DNA of 64,000 nt, taken from positions 62,001-126,000 of the forward strand of contig NZ_CP158487.1 in assembly GCF_041006295.1 (NCBI RefSeq). Reading direction: 5' to 3'. Shown here one piece after another: positions 50,443-60,612 of the stretch; position 1 is the first letter of the stretch, and each line of letters begins with the position of its first letter. The notes under the pieces are model-generated. The model was not told the origin of the DNA, did not search any database, and was given only the letters and a program-made list of their open reading frames with translations. The stretch is from Candidatus Nanosynbacter sp. TM7-074. GTDB lineage: Bacteria; Patescibacteriota; Saccharimonadia; Saccharimonadales; Saccharimonadaceae. Both the position numbers and the translations under genes were made by a program.

Positions 50443-53292
50443 ATGGGTGCGGGTCCTCTGATTGTTAGTTTTATAGTAATAGTTATTATTGCGGCTGGTA
50501 TTGCGGTGGCTTTTCTTCAGTATCGTAATATGCTTAGGGAGGCTAAAAATTACGAACGTGGGCTGAAAATGGTGCCACTACTTATTCATTTACCGCCAAC
50601 TAGCGAAGATGTTAATGGTTCCAATAGAGACGAGAGAGACCTTACGGAAGAGGTCTTGTCCCAAGCTCAGGTGATGTACAACATCATCTCAAGTACGGCT
50701 ACGAAAGGGTTTAAAAGTAAGGTTTATGGACAGCGTCATATGTCATTCGAGATTGTTGCGCGTGGTGGGCTTGTCCATTATTATGCTGTAGTTCCGTTAG
50801 TGCTGGTGGATGTTATTCGTCAGGCTGTGGCGGCGGCTTATCCATCTGCTCGACTAGAAGAAGTCACTGATGCTAATATATTCAGTAAAGTGGGAAAAAT
50901 GAGCGGTACTATAGGTGGTGAATTTACTTTAAAGAAGTCATTTGTATATCCGATATCTACTTACCAAGAGTCAAAAAGGGACGCTTCTAGGGCACTTTTA
51001 AATGCATTATCTTCTGCTTCTAGAGAGGATGGCATAGGTGTTCAGTTCTTATTGAGACCAGCTTATGATGGGTGGTCAAAAGCCTCAGAGTCTCATATTG
51101 ATGGTATGAAAAAGAATAAAGGTAAGAAAAAGGGGCTGGCTGGTGTTGCTCCCCTTGATATTATGGAGGCATTATGGAAGCCACCAGAGGGTGGAGATAA
51201 GGACGAAGCAAAGAGTCCAGAAGATAAGCAATTGACCTCTTTAGAGCAGGCCGAAGTCGATGCCATTAGTGAGAAGACTAGATATCCTGCCTACGAAGTT
51301 CTTATACGTGTTGTAATTTCCTCAAATACCGCAGCTCGTTCGCAGGTATTGCTAAAAAATATTATTGCTGCTTTTTCGCTATTTGATTCCCCTCGTAATA
51401 ACGGTTTTAAGTTTTCTTTAACGAGAAATGTTGAGGAAATGACAACGGCTTATATCATGCGGTTCTTTCCTCAAGAAGCTCGTAGTAATATTCTCAACAG
51501 TGTTGAAATGGCAACATTATTCCACCTGCCAGGATCTAGCGCAATCCCGACTTCACAGGTTAAGCGTCAAATGTCAAAGCAGGTTGATGGACCAACTGAC
51601 ATTCTAGACGAGGGCCTTCTAATCGGCTATAACGAGTTTCGGGGAGTAAAGAAGCCAATCCGTATAGGCACAAAAGATCGCCGTCGCCATGTTTACATTA
51701 TTGGTCAGACTGGTGTAGGTAAGTCAGTGCTTCAGGAGAACATGGCATACCAAGACATGATGGATGGTCGTGGGTTTGCTTTTATTGATCCGCATGGCGA
51801 TTTGGTAGAATCATTGCTAGGAAAAGTGCCAAAAGAGCGAGTTGAGGACATCATATACTTTAACCCATCAGATATGGCTAATCCAATTGGGCTCAATATG
51901 TTTGAATTTGATACGCCGGATCAGAAAGATTTTTTGGTTCAAGAGGCAATTAATATGCTATACGGGTTATACGACCCGGGACATACAGGCATTGTTGGTC
52001 CTCGTCTGGAGCATATTTTTAGAAACTGTGCATTACTGCTGATGGCAGACCCCGCAGGTGGAACATTTATTGATGTGCCAAAGTGTCTTATTGATCCAGA
52101 ATTTGTTAAGAGTAAGCTGAAATATGTAAAGGATCAGCAGGTTATTGATTTTTGGACAAAGGAATTTCCGGCATCTCAGCGTTCGAATGAAGCCGGCGAG
52201 GTTGTTTCGTGGGTTGTGGCAAAGTTTGGCCCATTTATCTCTAATGATGCTATGCGTAATATTATTGGTCAAACAAAATCTGGCTTTAATCTGCGTGAAA
52301 TTATGGATAATAATAAGATTTTACTAGTTAACTTGTCGAAGGGCAAGATGGGGGAGCTAAACTCCAAGTTGTTGGGTATTATCTTTGTGATGAAATTTCA
52401 GGCGGCGGCAATGTCGCGGGCCGATATTCCAGAGGACCAGCGAGTTGATTTCTCATTATATGTCGATGAGTTCCAGAACTTTGCTACAGACAGCTTTGAA
52501 TCTATTCTATCAGAGGCTCGTAAATATAAATTAAGCCTTATTATGGGTAATCAGTTTATGACCCAATTAACCGATAAGATACGTGAAGCTATCATTGGTA
52601 ACGTTGGTACGGTTATCTCTGGGCGTATTGGTGTGACGGATGCAGAATTGATGGTTAAGAAGTTCCAGCCGACTTTTGATGTTGACGATTTGGCTAAATT
52701 GCCAAATTTCCAATCTATAACCTCTGTAATGATTAATAACGTGCCGTCAGCTCCATTCAGTATGAACTGGATCCCTCCGATGGGGCAGGCCAATAACCAG
52801 TTGAGAGATGCTCTAGTAAGGTTGTCTGCAGCTAAGTACGGCAAGCCGCGCGCGGTTGTTGAGAAGGAGATTTTCGATAGGCTTAGGAGTAGCCAAGCGC
52901 CAAAGCTGAATTCTATGCAGGGCATTTCATCTGCTGGTCAGAAACCCTCAGCCGGAGGTTCGTCTTTCTTGGATGAATGGCTAGCAAAAAGACAGCAGCT
53001 AGGCGGAAAGCCTGCGGTAAATCCGGTTACTAAACCCAGTGGCGTGCAAATTTCTTCATCAGCGCAGCAGGTCTCAGATAGCGTGGGGTCGATAAGCAAC
53101 ACTCCTTCTGTGGCTGCTCCGGTGGGCAATCCTATCTCTCTACAGAATAAAGACTCTGAGCGGGAAATAGCTACAGTTAACACTAATAGACTACCTAGTA
53201 CCGTAGAGCCTAGCCGTCCTGTAGTTAAAAATCGACTTGATTTACGTAGCAGTGATAATGATGACAACGAAGTGACAATTAATTTACGATAA
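50443..53292 (+). CDS. VirD4/TraD/HerA-like membrane-anchored ATPase
   Basis: 949 residues. One N-terminal membrane segment (about 5-28), an N-terminal region of about 380 residues, then a RecA-like motor with Walker A IIGQTGVGKS (about 419-428), a following DPHGDLVE motif, Walker B LYVDEFQNF (about 673-681) and MGNQFMTQL. The tail (about 820-949) is Pro/Ser/Gln-rich and disordered. This is the profile of type IV secretion coupling proteins and their CPR relatives. No other secretion-channel genes are in the window. A job in DNA or protein transfer across the membrane is inferred. Confidence 0.85.
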   Translation: MGAGPLIVSFIVIVIIAAGIAVAFLQYRNMLREAKNYERGLKMVPLLIHLPPTSEDVNGSNRDERDLTEEVLSQAQVMYNIISSTATKGFKSKVYGQRHMSFEIVARGGLVHYYAVVPLVLVDVIRQAVAAAYPSARLEEVTDANIFSKVGKMSGTIGGEFTLKKSFVYPISTYQESKRDASRALLNALSSASREDGIGVQFLLRPAYDGWSKASESHIDGMKKNKGKKKGLAGVAPLDIMEALWKPPEGGDKDEAKSPEDKQLTSLEQAEVDAISEKTRYPAYEVLIRVVISSNTAARSQVLLKNIIAAFSLFDSPRNNGFKFSLTRNVEEMTTAYIMRFFPQEARSNILNSVEMATLFHLPGSSAIPTSQVKRQMSKQVDGPTDILDEGLLIGYNEFRGVKKPIRIGTKDRRRHVYIIGQTGVGKSVLQENMAYQDMMDGRGFAFIDPHGDLVESLLGKVPKERVEDIIYFNPSDMANPIGLNMFEFDTPDQKDFLVQEAINMLYGLYDPGHTGIVGPRLEHIFRNCALLLMADPAGGTFIDVPKCLIDPEFVKSKLKYVKDQQVIDFWTKEFPASQRSNEAGEVVSWVVAKFGPFISNDAMRNIIGQTKSGFNLREIMDNNKILLVNLSKGKMGELNSKLLGIIFVMKFQAAAMSRADIPEDQRVDFSLYVDEFQNFATDSFESILSEARKYKLSLIMGNQFMTQLTDKIREAIIGNVGTVISGRIGVTDAELMVKKFQPTFDVDDLAKLPNFQSITSVMINNVPSAPFSMNWIPPMGQANNQLRDALVRLSAAKYGKPRAVVEKEIFDRLRSSQAPKLNSMQGISSAGQKPSAGGSSFLDEWLAKRQQLGGKPAVNPVTKPSGVQISSSAQQVSDSVGSISNTPSVAAPVGNPISLQNKDSEREIATVNTNRLPSTVEPSRPVVKNRLDLRSSDNDDNEVTINLR

Positions 53293-53305
53293 TATCGATA
53301 GTTAA

Positions 53306-53878
53306 TTAGCGATTTTTTCTATTATTTATGAAGCCTATCCGGGCGTATTCAATGACTGCGCCGATAGACCAACCTGCTACAAATAACACCATCACCTCTG
53401 ATCCTGATAATAAATAGCCGTATCTTTTCGCAATAAAGTACACAAAAACAGAGGCTATTGCACCCAGCGCGCCAGAAATAATTAAATTAGGGCGGGCAAT
53501 AGTATTGCCAATGGCGTCACTGGTTTTCTCAACAACTGGATTATGGATAACCTTACTAAATGCCCTGGATGGAGCTGATAATTGATTTTGGACGTTGGTC
53601 AGAGTCTTTCTGTATGAGTTATCAATGTCTTTTTTAGTGAGAGGTTTGTCTTCTTTAGTTTCTTTAGACTGATGCTTTTCTGTTTGCTCATTTTCGTGGC
53701 GGGTGGCTAGTTTGATAGCCTCGTGCTTGATATTATTCTCATTTTCGGCATTAGATTTTTCTTTTTCTATGGCTTTTTCTAGAGATTCGGCAATCTCAGC
53801 AGATTTTTCGTTATTGACGTTATGCCATGCTTCGTTGTCAATAGAATTTTCTGAGGTAGATTTTAATTTTTCACTCAT
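53306..53878 (-). CDS. Two-pass membrane protein with charged N-terminal domain
   Basis: 190 residues. The first 115 are highly charged (Glu, Lys, Asn) and predicted coiled or disordered; two membrane segments follow (about 132-150 and 158-176) with a short basic end. No family recognised. A perfect AGGAGG precedes the ATG, and it begins 9 nt after the LPXTG gene, so the two are one operon. It converges with the ATPase gene 13 nt away. Confidence 0.75.
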   Translation of the reverse strand: MSEKLKSTSENSIDNEAWHNVNNEKSAEIAESLEKAIEKEKSNAENENNIKHEAIKLATRHENEQTEKHQSKETKEDKPLTKKDIDNSYRKTLTNVQNQLSAPSRAFSKVIHNPVVEKTSDAIGNTIARPNLIISGALGAIASVFVYFIAKRYGYLLSGSEVMVLFVAGWSIGAVIEYARIGFINNRKNR

Positions 53879-53887
53879 TTTAACCTC

Positions 53888-55492
53888 CTATAGTGTTCCT
53901 GCGGACATATCTCGCCGAACAATTCTAACTTCTTTGTTTAATTGACGTGACCGGGTGTAGAAGAACACTACTACGGCTGAGACAATTCCGGCAAATAGCA
54001 TATTTTCACTAGCACCAGTTTTTGGCAGCTGAGAAGTTGTTTGCTCGATAACTTTTGGCGCAGGGCAATCTACCTTCGTACTGACGGTATTGCCGAAGGT
54101 GTTGTCAATTCGACAATCATAAGACGTTGGATTACTCTTGCCGCTAGCCATAGCTGGTATGTTACTTTTTATTTGGATAGTAAAGCTGCGCTGTTGGGTT
54201 TCACCAGGTTTAATCTTAACTGGGTTCCATACTAGAGTTTTTGCATTACCGCTACCAGTGCTGGCGCCTTTATCATCTGTTAGGTTGCCACCACCGGGAT
54301 CGAATATATCGGCATATTCCAGTAGATCGCTAACTTGATCTTTAAAAACAAACTCCTCTTCTTTTAGGCCTTTGTTCTTTACTGATAGGGTGTAGGTAAT
54401 GCGATCTCCAGATTTAGCAACTGTTGTCGTTGCATTGGCGTTATTCTGGGTAAGATTGGTTGCATTTTTTGTTTGAACAAATGAAGCTGAGCATCGGCTA
54501 TCGTTAATCCATATTGTAGAGTCACCGGGGCATGGTTGGCATTGAGGATCGTCTTTCAGTAGTTTAGGATTTTGTGGACACCTTTCTGGCTCTGGTATAG
54601 TGAATGTCTTCACGCAGGCATCTGAAGTTTTGTCTCCCAGTGAGCTTTTAACGGTTAGAACTACTTTATAGGAGCCAGGAGTTTTTTCGGTATAGGTGAC
54701 GATTTTATCATTACTGGTGATAGTTTTTATCAGCGTGTTATTTCGATATATATTATATATATACTGTTGAATAGTTGCGCCATTGGCTGCACTTGCATCA
54801 GCAGTTAACTGATAGGCGTCACCATTCTTTTTTATATCTAGAGCGTTACAGGTTGCTACTGGCTTTGGTGGAGTTGAACAGTTTGGGTATGTTCCAACTT
54901 GTCCGGTTGGGCAGTGGTGGTTAGGTGGTGCAAATTTTAAGATTAGGTTGCCGCAGTTTAGCATAATTGCAAACCAGCCGGTCCCAGCTGAATAGCCGAC
55001 GAATGCCCTATAGGTAAAATTCCCCCATAGGTTGTGTGGTCGATAGTAAAAAGTTCGAGCGCCGCCTTGTGAGGTGCGAACAACGTAAGATCCTTCGCCT
55101 CTTGAGGCGCCAAAATGAGGAGTGAGGCCCCATGAATAAGTCCCCATATTGCTATTTAAGGTCTGTAAGTTTCCTGTGGCGGCTTCTAGGTCGGAGCGAC
55201 TAATCCCCAGATGGTTATAGAGATCGTGGATATTGTTAGTGTTAGCATCATAGTGGGCTAATAATTGGGAACCGCTGGAGATTCCGCCATAAATCAGGTC
55301 GCTAGAATCAGCGGCATTGGCGGATTCTGGCGGAGAGAATATTGTAAAAGACTGCACGATAAGGGCTAGGGCGGTCAAAATAAGTCCGATTTTTCGTGTA
55401 GCTTCCTCTTTACGAAGGCGTTTTGCGTAAAAGCCCAGACTGTGAATCATTGAAGGGCTGTACGGTAGGCGCGAGATAATTTTTTTGAACAT
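53888..55492 (-). CDS. LPXTG-anchored surface protein with DUF11-like domain
   Basis: 534 residues. Signal peptide near residues 33-60 ending in SANAA. N-terminal unique domain (60-205), a Cys-flanked spacer CPTGQVGTYPNC, a PKD-like beta domain (about 218-300, TCNALDIKKNGDAYQLTADASAANG), a second CPQNP/CQPC spacer, a DUF11-like repeat (about 345-450, GDRITYTLSVKNKG) and the sorting signal QLPKTGASEN with membrane segment and basic tail (about 490-534). The long basic tail after the membrane segment is unusual for LPXTG proteins. Likely substrate of the sortase at 1677-2285; a host-contact role is inferred. Confidence 0.9.
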   Translation of the reverse strand: MFKKIISRLPYSPSMIHSLGFYAKRLRKEEATRKIGLILTALALIVQSFTIFSPPESANAADSSDLIYGGISSGSQLLAHYDANTNNIHDLYNHLGISRSDLEAATGNLQTLNSNMGTYSWGLTPHFGASRGEGSYVVRTSQGGARTFYYRPHNLWGNFTYRAFVGYSAGTGWFAIMLNCGNLILKFAPPNHHCPTGQVGTYPNCSTPPKPVATCNALDIKKNGDAYQLTADASAANGATIQQYIYNIYRNNTLIKTITSNDKIVTYTEKTPGSYKVVLTVKSSLGDKTSDACVKTFTIPEPERCPQNPKLLKDDPQCQPCPGDSTIWINDSRCSASFVQTKNATNLTQNNANATTTVAKSGDRITYTLSVKNKGLKEEEFVFKDQVSDLLEYADIFDPGGGNLTDDKGASTGSGNAKTLVWNPVKIKPGETQQRSFTIQIKSNIPAMASGKSNPTSYDCRIDNTFGNTVSTKVDCPAPKVIEQTTSQLPKTGASENMLFAGIVSAVVVFFYTRSRQLNKEVRIVRRDMSAGTL

Positions 55493-55564
55493 TTTGACCT
55501 CTTTTGTTTTTATTATAGAACTTTAATTCAACTTTAGCATAAGCATACTAGAAAAGTAAATAGT

Positions 55565-55593
55565 TTGATAATGTATCTATTTTTATGTATAAT
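55565..55593 (+). promoter_or_regulatory. Promoter of gyrB-gyrA
   Basis: TTGATA (55565-55570), 17 nt spacer, TATAAT (55588-55593); leader about 40 nt. Confidence 0.65.
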
Positions 55594-55639
55594 AGATGTG
55601 TTGAAAAGAGCTGATAATTCAGATAATAGTGAGGGAGAT

Positions 55640-57628
55640 ATGGCTAAACAAAAAAATGAACAATCTTATGATGGCTCGCAAATTCAGGTCCTGGAAGGGC
55701 TTGAGCCGGTTCGCAAGCGTCCAGGTATGTACATCGGTAGCACTGGCTATGATGGTGTGCATCACTTAATTAAGGAAATTGCCGATAACTCTATTGACGA
55801 AGCAATAGCTGGCTATGCTACAAAAGTTGAAGTGACGCTGCTGGAAGATGGTGGGGTGCGTATTTCTGATGACGGACGCGGAATCCCTGTTGATAAGCAC
55901 CCAAAGACAGGTAAAAGTACCCTGGAGACAGTTTTAACTATATTGCATGCTGGTGGTAAGTTTGGCGGCGGCGGCTACAAGGTTTCATCTGGTCTTCATG
56001 GTGTTGGTTCGAGTGTCGTGAATGCGTTGTCTACGCGAATGATTGCCGAGGTTCGGAAAAATGGTAAAGTCTATCGTCAGGAATATGCGACTGGCGTGCC
56101 ACAAACTGATTTAGAGGTTGTTGGTAAGTCTGATACCTCTGGAACCACCATTACGTTTTATCCAGACCCAACTATTTTTAAAGAGACCGTTAGCTTTGAC
56201 TATAAATGGGTTGTTAATTATCTTCGACATCAGGCGTATCTAACGAAGGGCGTTTACACATCAGTTGTTGATGAGCGAACCGGTGAGAGAAAAGCTTTCT
56301 ACTTTGAGGGTGGCATTAAGAGTTATGTGAAGAACTTGAATATCGGTAAAGAAGTCTTGTCAGAAGATATATTTTATGTTGAGAAGCAGGTTGAGGATTG
56401 TATGGTGGAGATCGCTGTACAGTATAACGATACTTATGTTGAGGTGGTAAAGCCATTTGCTAATAACGTCTTAACTCCTGATGGCGGTACTCATTTGGTT
56501 GGTTTTCGAACGGCACTAACGCGAGTTATTAATGATTACGCCCGTAAAAATAATCTACTAAAAGAAAAAGAAGATAACCTGACTGGTGATGATATTCGCG
56601 AAGGTCTGACAGCAGTAATATTAGTGAAGTTACCCGACCCGCAGTTTGAAGGCCAGACAAAGAATAAGCTTGGTAATCCTGAGATGCGTCGCTATGTAGA
56701 TCAGGTGATGAGCGAGTATTTTGCGTACTACTTAGAAGAGAATCCGGCTACAGCTAAGAAGGTTGTTGGCAAGGCGGCCTTGGCAGCGCGAGCGCGTAAG
56801 GCAGCTCGGGCGGCTCGCGATAACGTTATCCGTAAGGGTGCGTTTGAGGGGCTGAATTTACCTTCTAAATTAACTGACTGTTCGTCGCGTAATCGAAAAG
56901 ATTGTGAGTTATTTATCGTTGAGGGTAACTCGGCGGCTGGTTCGGCCAAAGACGGTCGTGATTCGACTATTCAAGCTATTCTTCCTCTGCGTGGTAAGGT
57001 ATTGAACACTGAGCGAGCAAGGTTTGATAAGATGTTTGCTAATGCTGAGATTGTTTCATTAATTAAGGCTATGGGTGTTGGTATTGGTGACCAGTTTGAT
57101 ATTAGTGGAATCCGTTACGATAAGATAATCTTTATGACGGATGCTGATGTTGACGGCGCTCACATCTCAACTCTTCTTATGACCTTCTTCTTCCGCTATA
57201 TGTCTGAAGTTATTGAGGCGGGACATGTGTACTTAGCGAAGCCACCTCTGTTTGGCTTGATTAAGGGTACAGGTAGTAATCGTAAAATTGAATACGTTTA
57301 TGATGAGGCGGCACTGGAGCAGACGCTGAGCCAGAGAATTGAGGAGCGTCGAGCTTCTGGCATTAAGATAGACGAGTCGGCTGAGAGATTTAAGCAAGCT
57401 GGATTTACAGCGCAACAACGTTTCAAAGGTCTGGGTGAGATGGACGCGTCTCAGTTGTGGGAAACGACCATGAATCCAGAGAATCGAACTTTGGTGAAGG
57501 TGAATATCGAGGACGCAGAGCGGGCGGATGCGATATTTACGAAGCTGATGGGCGACAGTGTAGAATTGAGGAAAAATTTTATTCAAACAAATGCCGCTAA
57601 GGTTAACGTGGAAGATTTGGACTTTTAA
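55640..57628 (+). CDS. gyrB: DNA gyrase subunit B
   Basis: ATPase subunit of gyrase. GHKL ATPase domain (IADNSIDEA, SDDGRGIPVD, SSGLHGVGSSVVNAL), transducer domain, and TOPRIM with EGNSAAGSAKDGRD and MTDADVDGAHI. 662 residues, the short bacterial type without the 170-residue insert. I start at ATG 55640 with GAGGGAG upstream rather than at an in-frame ATG at 55571, which overlaps the promoter. gyrA follows after 9 nt. Confidence 0.97.
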   Translation: MAKQKNEQSYDGSQIQVLEGLEPVRKRPGMYIGSTGYDGVHHLIKEIADNSIDEAIAGYATKVEVTLLEDGGVRISDDGRGIPVDKHPKTGKSTLETVLTILHAGGKFGGGGYKVSSGLHGVGSSVVNALSTRMIAEVRKNGKVYRQEYATGVPQTDLEVVGKSDTSGTTITFYPDPTIFKETVSFDYKWVVNYLRHQAYLTKGVYTSVVDERTGERKAFYFEGGIKSYVKNLNIGKEVLSEDIFYVEKQVEDCMVEIAVQYNDTYVEVVKPFANNVLTPDGGTHLVGFRTALTRVINDYARKNNLLKEKEDNLTGDDIREGLTAVILVKLPDPQFEGQTKNKLGNPEMRRYVDQVMSEYFAYYLEENPATAKKVVGKAALAARARKAARAARDNVIRKGAFEGLNLPSKLTDCSSRNRKDCELFIVEGNSAAGSAKDGRDSTIQAILPLRGKVLNTERARFDKMFANAEIVSLIKAMGVGIGDQFDISGIRYDKIIFMTDADVDGAHISTLLMTFFFRYMSEVIEAGHVYLAKPPLFGLIKGTGSNRKIEYVYDEAALEQTLSQRIEERRASGIKIDESAERFKQAGFTAQQRFKGLGEMDASQLWETTMNPENRTLVKVNIEDAERADAIFTKLMGDSVELRKNFIQTNAAKVNVEDLDF

Positions 57629-57637
57629 GGAGGAGAT

Positions 57638-60136
57638 ATGGCGGATAACGATAATAAAAATATAGTAGAACCAGAAATTCTGAACGAAGAGCCAGAAATT
57701 CGCGGTATTGAGAAGTCGACAGTTGAAAGTGTCATGGAGGACTCCTTCTTAAAGTACTCCATGTCGGTTATTATTGATCGAGCTTTGCCTGATGTGCGCG
57801 ATGGACTGAAGCCTGTGAATCGTCGTATTTTATACGCAATGAATAAAAATGGTTGGCGCGCTCCTCATGCTACCGTTAAATCGGCCAAGATCGTCGGTGA
57901 AGTTATGGGTAATTATCATCCGCACGGTGATTCTTCGATTTATGACGCTATGGTGAACTTGGCTCAGCCATGGAAAATGCGCTATACGCTGGTTGAAGGT
58001 CAGGGTAACTTTGGTTCTATGGACGGAGATGAGCCGGCGGCTTCTCGCTATACTGAAGCACGAATGGATAAGGTTGGTGGTGAGTTGCTGGCTGATATTG
58101 ACAAAGAGACGGTTGATTTTCGTGATAACTTTGACGGAACGGAGAAGGAGCCAGTAGTTCTGCCGTCTGCTGTACCGAATATTCTGCTGAATGGGCAGAT
58201 GGGTATTGCTGTTGGTATGGCGACAAATATTCCACCGCACAACCTTGGCGAGGTCGTTGATGCTACGGTGGCGCAGATAGATAATCCTGAGATTACACTT
58301 GACGAACTTCTAACCCATATTAAGGGACCTGATTTTCCAACGGGCGCAGAGGTGTATGGCGGTGCGCCAATGCGACAAGCCTATGAGACTGGGCGCGGAT
58401 CGGTAACGATTAGGGCGGTTGCGACTATTGAAGAGCGTAAAAACGGTCGCTATAGTATTATTATCACCGAAGTTCCTTATGGCATGAGCAAGGAAGGGTT
58501 TGTTGATAAGGTCCGGGAATTGGTTTTGGCAAAGAAAATAACCCACATCGCTGATGCGCGAGACGAAAGTGCCCGTGGTAAGGTTAGGGTTGTTGTTGAG
58601 TTAAAGAAGGATGCTTATCCAAAGAAGATTCTTAACCAGCTGTATAAATTAACTGGGTTACAAACATCATTCCACTATAACGTCTTAGCCTTGGTTAATG
58701 GTATCCAGCCAAAGGTGATGGGCCTAAAAGAGATTTTGGCGGAGTTTATTAAGCACCGTCAAGGGGTGATTCGTCGTAGGACTGAGTTTGAACTGCGTAA
58801 GGCTAAAGAGCGAGCTCATATTCTTGAAGGTCTGAAGATTGCGCTTGATCATATTGATGAGGTTATTAAGACAATTCGTGAGAGCTATGACGATGCTGAC
58901 AAGCGATTGATGGAGCGCTTTGGCCTCTCTGAAATTCAAGCAGCAGCAATCTTGGCAATGCAGCTACGACGATTGCAGGGTTTGGAACGCGATAAAATTG
59001 AAGACGAATTGAAGCAGCTTCATGAATTGATTAAGAAATTGGAAGCAATTTTGGCAAGTGAACAGGAAATCCTCAATGTGGTGAAAGCTGAGCTGTTAGC
59101 TATGAAAGACAAATATGGTGATGAGCGGCGCAGTAAAATTATCAATCACGAGCTAGGTAAGTTCTCTGACGAGGAGCTGATTCCAGAAGAGGAGTCGGTT
59201 ATTTTGCTGACTAGCGAGAATTATATTAAGCGAACATTGGTTAGCGACTATCGTAGGCAGAACCGTGGCGGTAAGGGCAAGCGTGGCATGACAACCAAGG
59301 AAGAGGATGTTATCGACCAGGTGGTTCAGGCAAGTACTCATGACTATCTACTGTTCTTCACTAATATGGGTAGAATTTTCCGATTGAAGGCTTACGAGGT
59401 TCCAGCTGCAAGTTTGAGCGCTAAGGGTGTTGCTGCGGTAAACCTCTTGCAACTTCAGCCAGAAGAGAAAATAACGGCAATCATCAAGCATGAAAAGAAC
59501 GCTAATGATGATGGCTATCTCTTCATGGCAACACAGAAAGGTACAGTGAAGAAAACTCCTGTGAAAGATTATGCTAATGTTCGTACAAATGGATTAATTG
59601 CCATTAAGCTTGATGAGGGCGATGAACTGCGCTGGATAAAGAGAACGAGTGGTGATAATGACGTAATCATATCTACATCGGCAGGACAGGCTATCCGCTT
59701 TAATGAAAAAGATACGCGGCCAATGGGCCGATCGGCGCGTGGCGTTCGTGGCGTGAGACTGCGTCCAAATGACTCTGTTGTCGGTATGGATATTGTTACT
59801 GGCGATGATCAGACTTTACTGGTTGTTAGTGAGAAGGGATTTGGTAAGCGCACTAAGGTCTCTAATTTCCCAAGTCATAAACGTGGCGGAGTTGGCATAA
59901 AGGCTGCGGTAGTAACTGCCAAGACAGGTCCGATTATATCTGTACAAACTATTGATCCAGAGGTGACTGAGGCGCTGTTGGTCTCTCAGAATGGTCAGAC
60001 GATTCGTTTGAGTCTGAGCGACATTAAGCTGCTTGGCAGGACTACTCAGGGGGTGACAATTATGCGCTTGTCTGACGGTGATGCTGTATCGTCGATTGGT
60101 TTAATGGCGGATCGTCCGCAGGATGAAGGCAAGTAG
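57638..60136 (+). CDS. gyrA: DNA gyrase subunit A
   Basis: Breakage-reunion subunit. Winged-helix region with catalytic Tyr in ASRYTEAR (about 130), the quinolone region GDSSIYDAMVNLAQPW near 90-105, a coiled-coil (about 370-460) and a C-terminal six-blade wrapping domain that starts with a GyrA-box variant QNRGGKG (about 540). The box shows it is gyrase rather than topoisomerase IV. 832 residues. AAGGAGG precedes the ATG. Confidence 0.97.
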   Translation: MADNDNKNIVEPEILNEEPEIRGIEKSTVESVMEDSFLKYSMSVIIDRALPDVRDGLKPVNRRILYAMNKNGWRAPHATVKSAKIVGEVMGNYHPHGDSSIYDAMVNLAQPWKMRYTLVEGQGNFGSMDGDEPAASRYTEARMDKVGGELLADIDKETVDFRDNFDGTEKEPVVLPSAVPNILLNGQMGIAVGMATNIPPHNLGEVVDATVAQIDNPEITLDELLTHIKGPDFPTGAEVYGGAPMRQAYETGRGSVTIRAVATIEERKNGRYSIIITEVPYGMSKEGFVDKVRELVLAKKITHIADARDESARGKVRVVVELKKDAYPKKILNQLYKLTGLQTSFHYNVLALVNGIQPKVMGLKEILAEFIKHRQGVIRRRTEFELRKAKERAHILEGLKIALDHIDEVIKTIRESYDDADKRLMERFGLSEIQAAAILAMQLRRLQGLERDKIEDELKQLHELIKKLEAILASEQEILNVVKAELLAMKDKYGDERRSKIINHELGKFSDEELIPEEESVILLTSENYIKRTLVSDYRRQNRGGKGKRGMTTKEEDVIDQVVQASTHDYLLFFTNMGRIFRLKAYEVPAASLSAKGVAAVNLLQLQPEEKITAIIKHEKNANDDGYLFMATQKGTVKKTPVKDYANVRTNGLIAIKLDEGDELRWIKRTSGDNDVIISTSAGQAIRFNEKDTRPMGRSARGVRGVRLRPNDSVVGMDIVTGDDQTLLVVSEKGFGKRTKVSNFPSHKRGGVGIKAAVVTAKTGPIISVQTIDPEVTEALLVSQNGQTIRLSLSDIKLLGRTTQGVTIMRLSDGDAVSSIGLMADRPQDEGK

Positions 60137-60138
60137 CA

Positions 60139-60570
60139 ATGAAAGTTCTGGTAGTCCCAGTAATCGCGTGGGTGATATCTCAGGGATTGAAGCAGGTCTT
60201 TCACCTTATGGGGCGTAATCGTCGAGTATTTAGCGGCGATACCAATCCGAAGATACTGCTGTCTGGTGGTATGCCGAGTGCGCATAGTGCGATTGTTGTG
60301 TCGATGGCGGTGTTCTTGGGGCTACAGGACGGATTGAATAGCTCAGTTTTTGGGTTGTCTGTTTGGTTGTCTATTATTGTAATGTATGATGCCATGATGG
60401 TCCGGTATTCGTCGGGTATGCAGGGCGAAGCGTTGAATAAGTTAATTATGGAGCAGGGCAGCAAGCTAAAAAAACTGCGTGTCGCTCATGGTCATACCCC
60501 TGTAGAAGTGCTTGCTGGAGCGAGTATAGGCGCCGTTGTAGCTATTGTTGTGTTTTTCGCAACAAAATAA
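60139..60570 (+). CDS. Divergent PAP2 family (DUF212) membrane protein
   Basis: 143 residues with about four hydrophobic segments. Motifs GGMPSAHSAIVVSMAV (about 48-63) and GHTPVEVLAGASIGAVVA (about 118-135) match DUF212, related to the acid phosphatase/PAP2 fold with its SGHxxxxxx and HTxxxVLxGxxxG features. May act on lipid phosphates. Starts 2 nt after gyrA, so it is part of that operon. Confidence 0.88.
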   Translation: MKVLVVPVIAWVISQGLKQVFHLMGRNRRVFSGDTNPKILLSGGMPSAHSAIVVSMAVFLGLQDGLNSSVFGLSVWLSIIVMYDAMMVRYSSGMQGEALNKLIMEQGSKLKKLRVAHGHTPVEVLAGASIGAVVAIVVFFATK

Positions 60571-60583
60571 TTAAGAAAACCTA

Positions 60584-60612
60584 TTGACCTATCTAATTAG
60601 ATAGGGTAAGAT
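60584..60612 (+). promoter_or_regulatory. 16S rRNA promoter with palindromic spacer
   Basis: TTGACC (60584-60589), 17 nt spacer, TAAGAT (60607-60612). The spacer is occupied by the perfect 18-bp palindrome CCTATCTAATTAGATAGG (60588-60605). Start predicted near 60619. Confidence 0.5.

Noticed and set aside
60588-60605. Palindrome as the terminator of the gyrase operon
   Set aside because: No T run follows and it sits exactly between promoter elements.
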